From Thermococcus profundus (lineage in GTDB: Archaea; Methanobacteriota_B; Thermococci; Thermococcales; Thermococcaceae), in contig NZ_CP014862.1 in the NCBI RefSeq assembly GCF_002214585.1, forward strand, positions 1,426,001 through 1,490,000: a DNA stretch of 64,000 nt, written 5' to 3'. A program made the translations under genes and the position numbers. The notes below the pieces were generated by a model. It worked only from the letters and a program-made list of their open reading frames with translations, was not told the DNA's origin and ran no database searches. Of this stretch, positions 26,994 to 36,473 are shown piece after piece. The stretch's first letter is position 1, and each line of letters begins with the position of its first letter.

Positions 26994-28736
26994 CTACTTC
27001 TCCACTCCCCTTCTAACCTTCACGGCAAGCCCCTGCTGAAATACCCTCAGCTCTTCGCCGTTCAGGAGCGTCTGGCCCGTCGCCAGGAGTTCATCGTTCT
27101 TGTTGACGACCAGAACCTCGTCGTAGGGCCTAATGTTTGGATCCGCATCAACGACGAACTTGGCGAAGACGTTCTTTCCCTTCCTGGCGAATGGCTCCGC
27201 GTCTTCATCGACCACAACGCGCATCCTCGGGAACGGGAGGACTTCATGGAGCCTCCTGGCCCCTTCAATGCCGAGCGTCAGCAGGCCGTCTTCTGCTCTA
27301 AACGTGGCGAGGTGCTTGCCTCTGGCTTTTATCTGCCGTGGCATCCCGGTCTTTCTGGAAAGTTCTACGAAGGCATCCTTGAACGCCTCACCTGCCCCCT
27401 CTCCAAACTGGTACTCGGCTATCGCCATTACGTAGTTCCTCGCCTCTTCCTTTGATGGCCTTTCTATGGTAAAGTCTTCCTCGCCCTCACTCTGGGCGAA
27501 GGGATAGCTCAAGCCTAGGTACTTAGGTATTTCCCCGAATATTGGGTGATTAATCGTTTCAGGGAACTTGACCTTAACTCGTCCGGCCCTCTCCCTCGCC
27601 CTCACTGCCGTTGGCCACTTCAAAGCCTCTTCGCTCACCTTGAAGAAGGCGCTAGCTTTGGTTACAGGCTCGTTCTTCTCAAGGTACTCCCTGTACTCCA
27701 GCAGCCTCTTGTATGCCGCGTAGAGCTTCGGATGACCCCTCGCGCGCTCGTCAACCAGCTCCCACAACGTTCCCTCCTTTATCGCCTGCTTCACCCTGTT
27801 GAGTTCTTCCTTAATCACCCAGAGGTTGTGCAGAGCTAGAAGCCTTGTTCGCTCTTCCTTCGGCATCTCGCGGAGCTCCTGCGGTGTGTAGCGGGAGCAG
27901 ACGGGACAGGAGCACGGGAAGTACTCAAGCTCCTCCAGCCTCTTTGTCCCTTCTGGAGTTAGATAGCGGTCGTCCTTGGCGTAGAGGGCGTAGCTGGCCG
28001 AATCGAAGAGGTCTATACCCATCGCGACGGCCAAGGCGAAGATCATCGGATGGCCGGCGCCGAAGAGGTGAACCGGCCTGTCTGGCCTGAGGCCCTGCTT
28101 TGAAGCGATTACAACGTCCACCAAATCCTTGTAACGGTAGCCCTCCATAAGGGGGACCACAGCGCCGATCGGGTGTATCTCGAAGTTCATCTTGCTAAGT
28201 TCTCTCGCGGCGTACGTCCTGAGGTCTGGATAGGTCGACCCCTGAACCGCGGCGTTCATGGCTATCTCCTTGATCCCCTCCGCTTCCTTTGCCCTCTCCA
28301 GCGTTATCCTGAGGTCTTCCTCCGCCTTCTCCCTCGGAGTGTCCGGCGGCGTTGGGATGTCAAGGAAGGTGCCGATATCGACGCCGATATCGTGCTGGAA
28401 CCTCACTATCTCGCCGTTGGTGACCTCGACACCCCCGTAGCGCATGAGCTGGAAGGAGCCGGAGTCGACCTCGATTATCCCGTCGTAGTCGAGTAGTTTA
28501 TGAATCCCCTCTTCCAGCGCCCTCTCCCTGAGTTCGGGGGTTTTGTAGATGATGTAGGAGTTGGTTATGACCATCCCAAAGCCCATCTCTTTGAGCTCTT
28601 TCGGAGCTACGATGAGCTGTTTGGGGTTTATTACCGGCATTATGGCGGGGGTTTCTATGGTCTTCCCGTTTACGGTCAGCTTCCCAATCCTTCCCGCGGC
28701 GTCTCGCGCCTTAACCTCGAATCTGAAATCAGCCAT
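26994..28736 (-). CDS. tgtA: archaeosine tRNA-guanine transglycosylase (ArcTGT)
   Basis: A 580-residue enzyme that swaps guanine 15 of the tRNA D-loop for preQ0, the first step of archaeosine synthesis. The catalytic barrel holds VDSGSFQLMRYGG (catalytic Asp), HLFGAGHPMIFALAVAMG and the zinc site CSCPVC (near residue 280) with the later His of LLALHN. The C-terminal third ends in a PUA RNA-binding domain (YDEVLVVNKNDELLATGQTLL, split after NKNDE). Full length for Thermococcales. ATG 28736 (MADFRFEV) follows GGGGGTGAG; an upstream open frame is not used. Confidence 0.96.
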   Translation of the reverse strand: MADFRFEVKARDAAGRIGKLTVNGKTIETPAIMPVINPKQLIVAPKELKEMGFGMVITNSYIIYKTPELRERALEEGIHKLLDYDGIIEVDSGSFQLMRYGGVEVTNGEIVRFQHDIGVDIGTFLDIPTPPDTPREKAEEDLRITLERAKEAEGIKEIAMNAAVQGSTYPDLRTYAARELSKMNFEIHPIGAVVPLMEGYRYKDLVDVVIASKQGLRPDRPVHLFGAGHPMIFALAVAMGIDLFDSASYALYAKDDRYLTPEGTKRLEELEYFPCSCPVCSRYTPQELREMPKEERTRLLALHNLWVIKEELNRVKQAIKEGTLWELVDERARGHPKLYAAYKRLLEYREYLEKNEPVTKASAFFKVSEEALKWPTAVRARERAGRVKVKFPETINHPIFGEIPKYLGLSYPFAQSEGEEDFTIERPSKEEARNYVMAIAEYQFGEGAGEAFKDAFVELSRKTGMPRQIKARGKHLATFRAEDGLLTLGIEGARRLHEVLPFPRMRVVVDEDAEPFARKGKNVFAKFVVDADPNIRPYDEVLVVNKNDELLATGQTLLNGEELRVFQQGLAVKVRRGVEK

Positions 28737-28777
28737 TTTCTCACCCCCTCTAATTTGGTGGAGCCCTTTAAAAAGCT

Positions 28778-29692
28778 TCAAAGGATTGCGAACAGCTTGA
28801 CGAGCAGAAAAGCTAAAAGCCCTGCCCCAAGGGGAGCCGTTATCCATCCTCTAAGAATCCCTTTCAGGGCCTTTTTGTTGACCGGACCACCCTTGTAGAG
28901 ACTCACACCCGATATGGCGCCCACTATGGCCTGACCTGAGCTTACGGGAATCCCAAAGAGGTTGGCAATTGTAACTGCTAGGGCCGCTCCCATCTGGGCC
29001 GAGAAGCCGGATGTCGGACCGAGGGGAGCTAGATCCTTCCCAACGGTCATCATAACCTCGTAGCTGAACGTCAGCGCACCCAGCCCAAGGGCTAGAGCCA
29101 GAAGGATCCTCGCAGATGACCCGCCGTCCGCGAGGCCTATCACGTTGGCCAGCTCGTTGGTCCCGAGGTTGAATGAGGCATAGGCGGCCGCTATGAAAGC
29201 GAGCCACTTCTGTGTCAGCTCCAGAGTCCCGAGGTGTTTGATCCTGTTGAGAATCATCTTGTAGAGCGCATATATGGCTATGGAGAGGGCCCCCGCCAGA
29301 GCCGGCGAGATCACCCAAGTCAGGACGATTTTACCAACTACATACCAGTTAACGGGGAGATCCGATGCGAGTGAAGCTCCAACGAGAGCCCCTATTATCG
29401 CCTGAGTGGTAGAGATGGGGTTCCCCCAGAGGCTTGCGAGGGTGACCGCGGAGGCAGCGCTGAAGAGGACCAGTCCTAGGGATAACCAGCCCATACCCCC
29501 GGCTAACCCGCTCACCGTGTTGGAAACCCCGGAACCGCCCAGTATGGCGCCCATGGTTACGAACACGGCTATTATAAGCACAGCCCTTTTGAAGCCGATT
29601 ATTCCGGAGCCCACGGCGGTTCCGACTGCCTTTGCACTGTCGTTTGCCCCTATCGCCCACGCCATAAAGAGGGCAGTCGCTGTCACCAGCAT
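28778..29692 (-). CDS. pitA: PiT-family inorganic phosphate transporter
   Basis: A 304-residue membrane protein with about 9-10 helices. Both inverted PiT signatures are present: AIGANDSAKAVGTAVGSG near the N-terminus and LGTNELANVIG in the middle. It is shorter than bacterial Pit proteins because the central cytoplasmic loop is reduced. The DUF47/PhoU-like partner often found beside such genes is absent. ATG 29692 is chosen for the AGTGAT-N4-ATG arrangement; GTG 29701 is in frame. A tandem 9-bp repeat lies just upstream. Confidence 0.9.
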   Translation of the reverse strand: MLVTATALFMAWAIGANDSAKAVGTAVGSGIIGFKRAVLIIAVFVTMGAILGGSGVSNTVSGLAGGMGWLSLGLVLFSAASAVTLASLWGNPISTTQAIIGALVGASLASDLPVNWYVVGKIVLTWVISPALAGALSIAIYALYKMILNRIKHLGTLELTQKWLAFIAAAYASFNLGTNELANVIGLADGGSSARILLALALGLGALTFSYEVMMTVGKDLAPLGPTSGFSAQMGAALAVTIANLFGIPVSSGQAIVGAISGVSLYKGGPVNKKALKGILRGWITAPLGAGLLAFLLVKLFAIL

Positions 29693-29721
29693 CGCTATCA
29701 CTATATTCTACCTGCTGACCA

Positions 29722-29764
29722 ATAGTCTATATAGTCTATGTAGCACTGCTGTGATCATTTAAAA
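29722..29764 (-). promoter_or_regulatory. pitA promoter with tandem ATAGTCTAT repeats
   Basis: TTTTAAAT (29757-29764, minus strand) is the likely TATA box of the PiT gene. Two adjoining copies of ATAGTCTAT (29722-29730 and 29731-29739), each a 9-bp palindrome around a central base, lie where the transcription start is expected. A repressor bound there would block initiation. The binding protein is unknown. Confidence 0.5.
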
Positions 29765-29895
29765 GGGTTGCGGTGGACCCTTGGGGATGATAACCCAGCT
29801 TCAAAAGGGGAGTTCATTCGGGGAAAGCAAAAATACGCGCTCAATCGAGGGCGAATTAATACATGCACCCCTATCCGCACATATTTTCTTCGATA

Positions 29896-29903
29896 GTTTT
29901 AAA
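29896..29903 (+). promoter_or_regulatory. TATA box for the PQQ-like surface protein gene
   Basis: GTTTTAAA lies 33 bases before ATG 29936, giving a predicted start near 29925 and a very short leader. The 234-base gap 29702-29935 holds this promoter and the oppositely oriented pitA promoter, and no gene. Confidence 0.45.
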
Positions 29904-29935
29904 TTCCCTACGTACGATTTCTTGCGGTGGTCAAA

Positions 29936-32143
29936 ATGATCAGGAAGGAAAAAATCTACGGTCTAGTAATTTTTACGATCCTGATTTTAGAGCTATCAAC
30001 GATTCCGTACTCCCTAGCCTACGGAGATAAACTCTGGGAAGGAACCCTCAGCGAGGTGAAGATTAATGTAGGCCAAGCCTCCATCCCCCAGAACTGGATA
30101 ACCTACGCGGCGGGCAATGAATTCTTTGTGATAGGCGTCGATAACACTGTCTTCCTTTATTCGATCAACGGTACTCTTCTGTGGAAGAACAGCTTCGATT
30201 CCCTCAATTCAACGGGCGTTATAACCTCCATCGCCGTTCAAGGTAATACCATAGCACTGTCGGTGGACTCTGGTGCTTATGGCCGCGGAAGTCTGCTCTA
30301 CCTTCTAAACGCCACTTCCGGTTCAGTTATCTGGGAGAGGAAAACGGCACCCGCAGGATCGTCATACTATTCTGACGTCAGGTACTTCCCCAACTTAATA
30401 ACAGTGAGCGTGAGCGAGTGGGAAATGCTCCCCAATGGATTCAGAGAGTACGTTCTAGCGTACGATCCAAATGGAAACCTTCTCTGGAACTTCACAGTCC
30501 CAAAGGGGAACTTCCCGGTGGTTTCAGTGGCGGACGTAGAGGCAGATGACAAAAACGTTTTTCTGCTTGCCAGCTACGTATCTTCATTAGAACCCCCCGT
30601 TGAATTTAACAACCGCTCGTCAACACTGTTTGTGCTGGCTCGCGATTCTGGGGAATTGGTGAGGAGAATAGATTTCGACAATTGGCACGCCAGTGATTTA
30701 AGCCTCACCAAAAACGCTATCGTGGTGGCACTGTATCAACTCGTGAACGGAACAAGCATTAAGGGGATCTCCGATTTGGTGGGGCTCTCGTACACCGGAA
30801 ACATGCTCTGGAACATTACTCTCCCAGGCTTGGTTGCGCTCGATTCCTCCCCGTACGATGACTACATTGCAGTTACCCTAAACAACGTTACCATTAACTT
30901 CTTCCCATACTCGAATATAACATCGAAAGGAAGCTATCTCCTACTGATAAAGGACAATGGAACGATAATCGGGTGCGATTTTCCCCATGAGGACTACAAC
31001 GGAACCAGATACCCACATATCGAGAGTGCCCCTGTTCTGCTCCCAAATACGGGTATGATTTTTACAGCAGAATACCTCACGCGTGGTAAAAGTCTCATGC
31101 ACCATAATGTTTGGACAAGGGATTGTCCCTCTGAATGTAAACAATTCTTAGACAAAAAATGTAGTGGATATGGTTTTGGATTTGGAGGAAGTGGTTCAAT
31201 TTCAGGGGGACCATTCTTCGCCCCAGGAGAAAACATTCCAATGTTCAAACCCCTGCTAAGCCCAAACAAAGAGTACCTTCTCTATCTAACAAGAGACGGG
31301 GACAGGATTCACGCACTACTATTGAAGACACATGGAATAATTTCGCTAAACGTGCCCCAGTTCTCGGGTCTGAAGGTTAGAATACCTGGAAGTATAATAT
31401 TTGATTGGGATCTTCATTCACCAGTCTCTTACTGGAGTCTGCCCTGGGGCAATTACACCCTCGAACTCCTCAATGGAACGGAAGTTGTGTATTCAACCAC
31501 GTTTACACTGAAACCCGACTCTTACACTGAAATCTTCGTTCCATTTGGAAAGCCATTGAAGGAGATACCGCATAAAACTGAATCAGTATCACTGAACGAA
31601 ACCAAGGTCACCTTCAACGCAACCACGGAGATATACCGGATTGAGGAAGGAGGAAAACCGGCTTACTACATCAACCACAGGGTAAATGTCCTGAAGGTGG
31701 AAGGAGACGTTGAGGCGCTCAGAATCATCTTCAACGTGAGCAAGGAGATAGCCCACGACGTCAGCAAGATGAGGCTTCCACCTTCGGCAATAATAATCCA
31801 GAGGGAGCCCGTTATAGCATTCGACATAAAGGATCCCAAGGAAGGGAAGGAGTACTCCAAGGGATTCGAGGTTCTCACCAACGCCACCCCCGAGGAAGTG
31901 GCCAAGGGGATCATAGTTGAGCACACGGTGATCACCGGAAGCGAGAAAAAAGCCGGACTTTCCCTCGAAGGGGTTAGTCCGCATTCAAACACCACTTCAA
32001 CTACAACCACCACAACTACTGAAGAGAACAAGGGGGGCACCACTCAGAAAGCCAGTAACAGCAGAACTCCCTACATCCTCGTAGGGCTGGTAGGTCTCGG
32101 TGCCCTTGGAGTGTGGCTTTACAGAGGGAAGGGGAAAAAGTGA
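29936..32143 (+). CDS. secreted PQQ-like beta-propeller surface protein
   Basis: A 735-residue exported protein. Residues 1-28 form a signal peptide (GLVIFTILILELSTIPYSLA). The first half carries PQQ/pyrrolo-quinoline-like propeller blades with GTLLWKNSF, SGSVIWERKT, NGNLLWNFTVP and GNMLWNITLP, plus many N-glycosylation sites. A loop near residue 400 has three cysteines (DCPSECKQFLDKKC). A beta-sandwich region, Thr-rich linker and membrane anchor (YILVGLVGLGALGVWLYRGKGKK) follow. Ligand and role are unknown. ATG 29936 is preferred over in-frame GTG 29927. The next gene starts nine bases later, suggesting a functional pair. Confidence 0.8.
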   Translation: MIRKEKIYGLVIFTILILELSTIPYSLAYGDKLWEGTLSEVKINVGQASIPQNWITYAAGNEFFVIGVDNTVFLYSINGTLLWKNSFDSLNSTGVITSIAVQGNTIALSVDSGAYGRGSLLYLLNATSGSVIWERKTAPAGSSYYSDVRYFPNLITVSVSEWEMLPNGFREYVLAYDPNGNLLWNFTVPKGNFPVVSVADVEADDKNVFLLASYVSSLEPPVEFNNRSSTLFVLARDSGELVRRIDFDNWHASDLSLTKNAIVVALYQLVNGTSIKGISDLVGLSYTGNMLWNITLPGLVALDSSPYDDYIAVTLNNVTINFFPYSNITSKGSYLLLIKDNGTIIGCDFPHEDYNGTRYPHIESAPVLLPNTGMIFTAEYLTRGKSLMHHNVWTRDCPSECKQFLDKKCSGYGFGFGGSGSISGGPFFAPGENIPMFKPLLSPNKEYLLYLTRDGDRIHALLLKTHGIISLNVPQFSGLKVRIPGSIIFDWDLHSPVSYWSLPWGNYTLELLNGTEVVYSTTFTLKPDSYTEIFVPFGKPLKEIPHKTESVSLNETKVTFNATTEIYRIEEGGKPAYYINHRVNVLKVEGDVEALRIIFNVSKEIAHDVSKMRLPPSAIIIQREPVIAFDIKDPKEGKEYSKGFEVLTNATPEEVAKGIIVEHTVITGSEKKAGLSLEGVSPHSNTTSTTTTTTTEENKGGTTQKASNSRTPYILVGLVGLGALGVWLYRGKGKK

Positions 32144-32152
32144 GGGAAGGCC

Positions 32153-34024
32153 ATGGGCATACCCCTTCTTAACTTCGGCGAAAGGGAGGCGGTGGATGCA
32201 TCACTCATCGCCCAGGCCATTGGCTTCGCCCTCTACATTCTTTCGTTTTTCGGGTTCCAGATCACCTCACTCTACGTGGATATAGCCCTGCGCATAACTG
32301 GACTCTTCCTCGTGTACTCCCTCCTTTCCGAGTTCCTCGGAGATGAAATGAAGATCAAAATAAACCTCCTCCCGCTCTACGTTATAATGCTCTTGACCCA
32401 GATAAACCCGATACTCCGCTCGTACTTTCCGCAGGAGGTTCTGATCAGATACGCCGGGATACTCAACGATACCGTCCTCGTGGCGGTCTTCGTTCTCCTT
32501 CCCCTGTACCTGTACCTCTCGGGCCTCTGCCTTAATGGAGGAGTGAAGGTGTTTCTCTTCACAGTCATAGTGGCCTACCCAGTTGCCCAACTCTACGACC
32601 TATTTGTGAGCAACATCGTTTCCTTCCTAGCAGTTGTATACTTGGCGTATGCTCTCCTTCTACACGTCCCCCGAGGGAAGAAGAGCCCCTGGACGGCCCT
32701 CAAACAGACAATCCAGTTCGATGACCTATTCGTGGATGTTTTTCTGGACGTTGCCTCAAGGATGGACAGGAAGTTCTTCCTGGTGTACTCACTCCTCCTC
32801 TTCTACCTAACAGCGGACATGATCCTCTACGTTTTTCCGGCAATAACTGGCTATGGAAGACAGGACTGGTACATGAGAATGCTCGATCTGAGCTATCCCC
32901 GGATTGAAAACGCTCCTTGGACCCTCTTCTCCACTGTCGCACTCCTCATCATCCTCGCATATCCCCTCCTCCCAGATAGAATCGGTAAAAGAACCGAAAC
33001 GATGATACTGACATCACCCCTAGCGGTGCTTTTCCTCCTCTTCCCGCCCATAGACGTTAGAACCCTAATAAACCCGAACGCATACGGGGTAGTTCTTGAG
33101 ATTAAAAGCCCAGCATTTCACCCTGCCCTTTTTACAGGAGCGGTGCTGTTTATGTGGGTGTTTCTGGCCCTCATAGGGCCCAAGGCCGGGGATGGAGTCC
33201 TCAAGCTGGTGGCTCTTTCATTCATGCTCCGCTACACCGCGGGCTACACCCTGTCAACCTTTTTGCACATTTGGACATGGTACATGCACAAACCCCTCTA
33301 CGCACTGCTGGCAGGAATACTGGGAATTTCATACGCCGCCATTGGAGTCTACACCCTCGGGAGAACAGTCAGGGAGATCTTGCTGAACTCAAAGAGCACC
33401 AGGGTCATGCTCCTCCCGCTGGGGGTCATCTTCTTCGCAACATACCCAGGGAGCGTTTATTCCCGGATCTTTGCGTACCTTCTGATAGGCACACCCCTTC
33501 TCTCGGTTGTCTGGCAGGGAGAGGATTTCGACCTCAATGCATACATCGGAATGTGGACGGCCGCCCTATACGCCGTCTCGGTGATACTGCTTCAAAGCCC
33601 AGCGGTTCTCGCCCTTACAGTAGTGTCGTCGTTGATTTATTTCAGAACGGGCCCCCTGAGAGAGATCGCACTGTCAAACAGCAAGCCCCCTGTATCTGCG
33701 GTCCTCTTAATAGCTGGTATCCTGGGGGCCTACCCCCTCAGGCTCAACCCCGCAGACACCCTACCAATAATCATGATCGGAGGCGCCTTCGTGGAAAACA
33801 TGGTCATAAAGCCCTCCCTGGTGCGGGAGTTGGAACCCCTGGAGCGGGTGGCGTGGGGAGCGTTGTTGGCTATCGCATACTCGGCGGCTTTAGGTTCCTC
33901 CGTAACCGCGGGGGCGGTGCTTTTCGTGTATTTCCTTCTGGAGTCATACTATATGTCCAGGAAAAGAGGATGGGAGCAGGCATTTGGAGCCCGGCTTCTC
34001 ATGGGGATAGCGGCTCTAGCATGA
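32153..34024 (+). CDS. uncharacterised polytopic membrane protein
   Basis: A 623-residue protein made almost wholly of membrane helices (roughly 16-18), with short charged loops such as VPRGKKSPWTALKQ and LPDRIGKRTE. No transporter or enzyme signature is recognisable. Its start nine bases after the PQQ-like surface protein gene indicates co-transcription, so the two products may act together at the membrane. ATG 32153 follows AGGGAAGGCC. It is convergent with hmgA, whose stop is 19 bases away. Confidence 0.7.
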   Translation: MGIPLLNFGEREAVDASLIAQAIGFALYILSFFGFQITSLYVDIALRITGLFLVYSLLSEFLGDEMKIKINLLPLYVIMLLTQINPILRSYFPQEVLIRYAGILNDTVLVAVFVLLPLYLYLSGLCLNGGVKVFLFTVIVAYPVAQLYDLFVSNIVSFLAVVYLAYALLLHVPRGKKSPWTALKQTIQFDDLFVDVFLDVASRMDRKFFLVYSLLLFYLTADMILYVFPAITGYGRQDWYMRMLDLSYPRIENAPWTLFSTVALLIILAYPLLPDRIGKRTETMILTSPLAVLFLLFPPIDVRTLINPNAYGVVLEIKSPAFHPALFTGAVLFMWVFLALIGPKAGDGVLKLVALSFMLRYTAGYTLSTFLHIWTWYMHKPLYALLAGILGISYAAIGVYTLGRTVREILLNSKSTRVMLLPLGVIFFATYPGSVYSRIFAYLLIGTPLLSVVWQGEDFDLNAYIGMWTAALYAVSVILLQSPAVLALTVVSSLIYFRTGPLREIALSNSKPPVSAVLLIAGILGAYPLRLNPADTLPIIMIGGAFVENMVIKPSLVRELEPLERVAWGALLAIAYSAALGSSVTAGAVLFVYFLLESYYMSRKRGWEQAFGARLLMGIAALA

Positions 34025-34043
34025 GGATAAGAAGAGAGGGGAA

Positions 34044-35276
34044 TCAGCGCCCAAGCTCCTTGTGGGCCTTCGCCAAATGCTTCGCCGCTATCGCCGCAAG
34101 GAGTGAGAGCTCGCCCGCCAAAACTGCCCCGGCAACTATCTCGGCGAACTTCTTGGCGTTAGTTCCCGGAGGATCCCCACCGCCGGCAACGCCCATAATC
34201 GAGAGCGCTTCCCTCTGTGTTGGAACCCTCGTTCCTCCTCCGACGGTTCCGATCTCAAGGCTCGGCATTGTTATGCTTATGTAGAGGTCTCCCTCAGGTG
34301 TGACTTCTGCTAAGGTTATGCCATGGGAGCCCTCGGTTATCTGCGCTTCGTCCTGGCCGGTTGCGAGGAATATAGCCCCAACTATGTTTCCAAAGTGGGC
34401 GTTAAAGCCGTAGGAACCGGCCTGCGCTGAACCGACGAGGTTCTTGCGGTAGTTCACCTCAGCTATGAGTTCAGGCGTTGTTTTCAACTTTTTCTCGACG
34501 ATCTCCCTTGGAATCACTGCCTCAGCTATGACGGTTTTGCCCCTCCCCAAAAGGAAGTTTGCAGCGTTTGGCTTCTTGTCAACGCACAGGTTGCCGGAGA
34601 GGGCCAGATACTTCACATCGGGGAACTCCTCCTCGATTGCCTTCATGATCTCCTCGCTCGAGATGGTTACCATGTTCATTCCCATAGCGTCGCCGGTCTC
34701 GAATTCAAAGCGGAGGTAGAGGTTGTTGCCGACGATGAAGGGCTTAACCCCCCTAAGCTTTCCGTGCCTGGTGACCTTACTCACGGCCTTCTCCTGAAGG
34801 TAGTCGAGGTTGTTCTTCACCCACTCTGCAACCTCCCTTGCCCTTCTAGCGTCGGGACACTTGAGGAGTGGTGCCCTCGTCATCTTGTCGTCTATGAGCG
34901 TGGTTTTAACGCCCCCAGCGGCAGTTAGAGCGGAGCAACCGCGGTTGACGCTTGCAACCAGTGCACCCTCCGTTGTGGCGAGCGGAACGTAGAACTCTCC
35001 TTTGGCGTATTCTCCGTTTATCCTAAGCGGCCCGGCAACTCCCATCGGTATCTGGACGACGCCTATCATGTTTTCGATGTTCTTGCCAATGAGTTTGTTC
35101 GGGTCTACCGAGTAGTGCCCGATGTTCTCGAGGCTTATTCCGAACTTCTTCTCGAGGGCCTTTCTCCTTATTTCAGTGGCGAGCTTTTTGTCGCCGTCCG
35201 TGTACTTCTCGACCTGGTGGAGCTTTATCTCCCCATTCGCTACCTTCTCGACCAGTTCCTCGAAACTCATCTCCAT
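34044..35276 (-). CDS. hmgA: HMG-CoA reductase, class I
   Basis: A 410-residue NADPH-dependent reductase that makes mevalonate for archaeal isoprenoid lipids. Signatures are EGALVASVNRGCSAL (substrate glutamate), TGDAMGMNMVTIS (cofactor site), the GAGGGDPPG-like GVAGGGDPPGTNAKKFA, and the C-terminal catalytic His in KHLAKAHKELGR. ATG 35276 follows GGGGGTG; the frame stays open upstream inside the ATPase gene. It starts 17 bases after the MinD/ParA-like ATPase gene on the same strand, so both are likely in one operon. Confidence 0.97.
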   Translation of the reverse strand: MEMSFEELVEKVANGEIKLHQVEKYTDGDKKLATEIRRKALEKKFGISLENIGHYSVDPNKLIGKNIENMIGVVQIPMGVAGPLRINGEYAKGEFYVPLATTEGALVASVNRGCSALTAAGGVKTTLIDDKMTRAPLLKCPDARRAREVAEWVKNNLDYLQEKAVSKVTRHGKLRGVKPFIVGNNLYLRFEFETGDAMGMNMVTISSEEIMKAIEEEFPDVKYLALSGNLCVDKKPNAANFLLGRGKTVIAEAVIPREIVEKKLKTTPELIAEVNYRKNLVGSAQAGSYGFNAHFGNIVGAIFLATGQDEAQITEGSHGITLAEVTPEGDLYISITMPSLEIGTVGGGTRVPTQREALSIMGVAGGGDPPGTNAKKFAEIVAGAVLAGELSLLAAIAAKHLAKAHKELGR

Positions 35277-35292
35277 GGAAACACCCCCAAAA

Positions 35293-36036
35293 TCAGCCGA
35301 AGATCCAGCTCTCAAGCACCTCCCCGGCCTCAGCGAAGGCCAGAGCTGCATCACTCTTGGGCCTGTAAACGAGAACCGGAATACCAACGTTTATTGATTC
35401 AGGAACGGCCTCGTCAAAGGGCACCCACCCCAGAACTGGAACACCGACATCGTTTTCAATAACGTCGATTATCTTATCCACCACGTCGGCCGATTCCCTG
35501 ACCTTGTTGAGAACAACGCCTATTTTAAGCCCGTATTCCTCTCCCAGGGCTTTGAGTTTGTTAACCTCGTTCTCAACCATCGTCTCAAAGGAGTATATAG
35601 GAGATCTCTCGATCTCGACTACTATAATCTGGTAATCTGCAACTTCGAAGGTGGGGAGGGTATCGAAGGGAACGCCCGTAGGGGAATCAACGAACACAAC
35701 GCCGAACTTGTACTTAATCCTCTCAACGAGATCCCTAAGGCCCTGAGGGGAGATGCCGATAACATCGTGGAGATTCGAGCTTCCGGGCATCACATAGACC
35801 CCGGTCTCTTTGTGTTTGTAGATGGCCCACTCGGGATCCAGGCTGGGATCCCGCAGTATTGAGTGAACGGTGTACTTGACGTTGTCTATTCCAAAATGGA
35901 AGCCGAGGTTGGGGAGGTAGAGATCTCCATCGATCGCCAGAACTCGGTATTCCCCTCGGGCGAGATAGGCGCTCAAATTGGCGGTGGTCGTCGTCTTTCC
36001 TGCTCCGCCCCTGCCCGTCATTACTATTACTGCCAT
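35293..36036 (-). CDS. ParA/MinD-superfamily ATPase
   Basis: A 247-residue deviant-Walker P-loop ATPase. The P-loop reads TGRGGAGKTTTTANLS (residues 7-22), with Arg where MinD/ParA proteins have the signature Lys (KGGxGK). Switch segments IDGDLYLPNLG and VFVDSPTGVPFD are clear. There is no obvious C-terminal membrane-targeting helix. Such orphan MinD homologues in archaea have varied or unknown roles. ATG 36036 follows GGTGGAGGG; the frame extends to ATG 36093 without a ribosome site. It lies directly upstream of hmgA. Confidence 0.85.
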   Translation of the reverse strand: MAVIVMTGRGGAGKTTTTANLSAYLARGEYRVLAIDGDLYLPNLGFHFGIDNVKYTVHSILRDPSLDPEWAIYKHKETGVYVMPGSSNLHDVIGISPQGLRDLVERIKYKFGVVFVDSPTGVPFDTLPTFEVADYQIIVVEIERSPIYSFETMVENEVNKLKALGEEYGLKIGVVLNKVRESADVVDKIIDVIENDVGVPVLGWVPFDEAVPESINVGIPVLVYRPKSDAALAFAEAGEVLESWIFG

Positions 36037-36162
36037 CTCTTTCCCTCCACCCTCTAAGTTCTCGAAATTCTGTTTTATTAACTTTTCCACCATTTGGGCG
36101 GAAGTTGGGGCCAGCGCGGGGATGTAAAAACAAAGAAAACCGAAGGAATACCAAGAACTGAC

Positions 36163-36387
36163 TCATCCGACCACTTCGGCAAAGGCAAAGCGCTCTTTCA
36201 CGTTCTTTATCTCGATCTCAACCTCATCCCCAACCTCTGTTCTGGGAACAAATACAACAAAGCCCCTGATCCTGGCAATCCCATCTCCGCCCCTTCCAAG
36301 GGACTCAATCCTTACCCTGTAGTGCTCCCCCCGCTTGACTGGGGGCTTCCTGCTCTGAAATCCGTTCCTCTCCAATTCAGACACCAC
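36163..36387 (-). CDS. small TRAM-domain RNA-binding protein
   Basis: A 74-residue protein consisting of one TRAM barrel (RGEHYRVRIESLGRGGDGIARIRGFVVFVP, split here as YRVRIESLGRGGDGIARI and GFVVFVPRTEVGDEVEIEI). Stand-alone archaeal TRAM proteins act as RNA chaperones, with cold-response roles in methanogens. The start is GTG, at 36387 or 36384, close behind a GGGTGG site; no ATG is available. It is divergent from tdh, and the shared 212-base gap contains a long inverted repeat. Confidence 0.82.
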   Translation of the reverse strand: MVSELERNGFQSRKPPVKRGEHYRVRIESLGRGGDGIARIRGFVVFVPRTEVGDEVEIEIKNVKERFAFAEVVG

Positions 36388-36473
36388 CCAAGCGATGTCT
36401 ATTCGACTGCGTTGGTACTGTATTTAACCTCTATGTCAGATCGTAGAAAGGCAAACCTTAATCTTAAGATAAT

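Noticed and set aside
34044-35387. Longer hmgA reading starting at 35387.
   Set aside because: It overlaps the ATPase gene by 95 bases and ignores the GGGGGTG ribosome site before ATG 35276.
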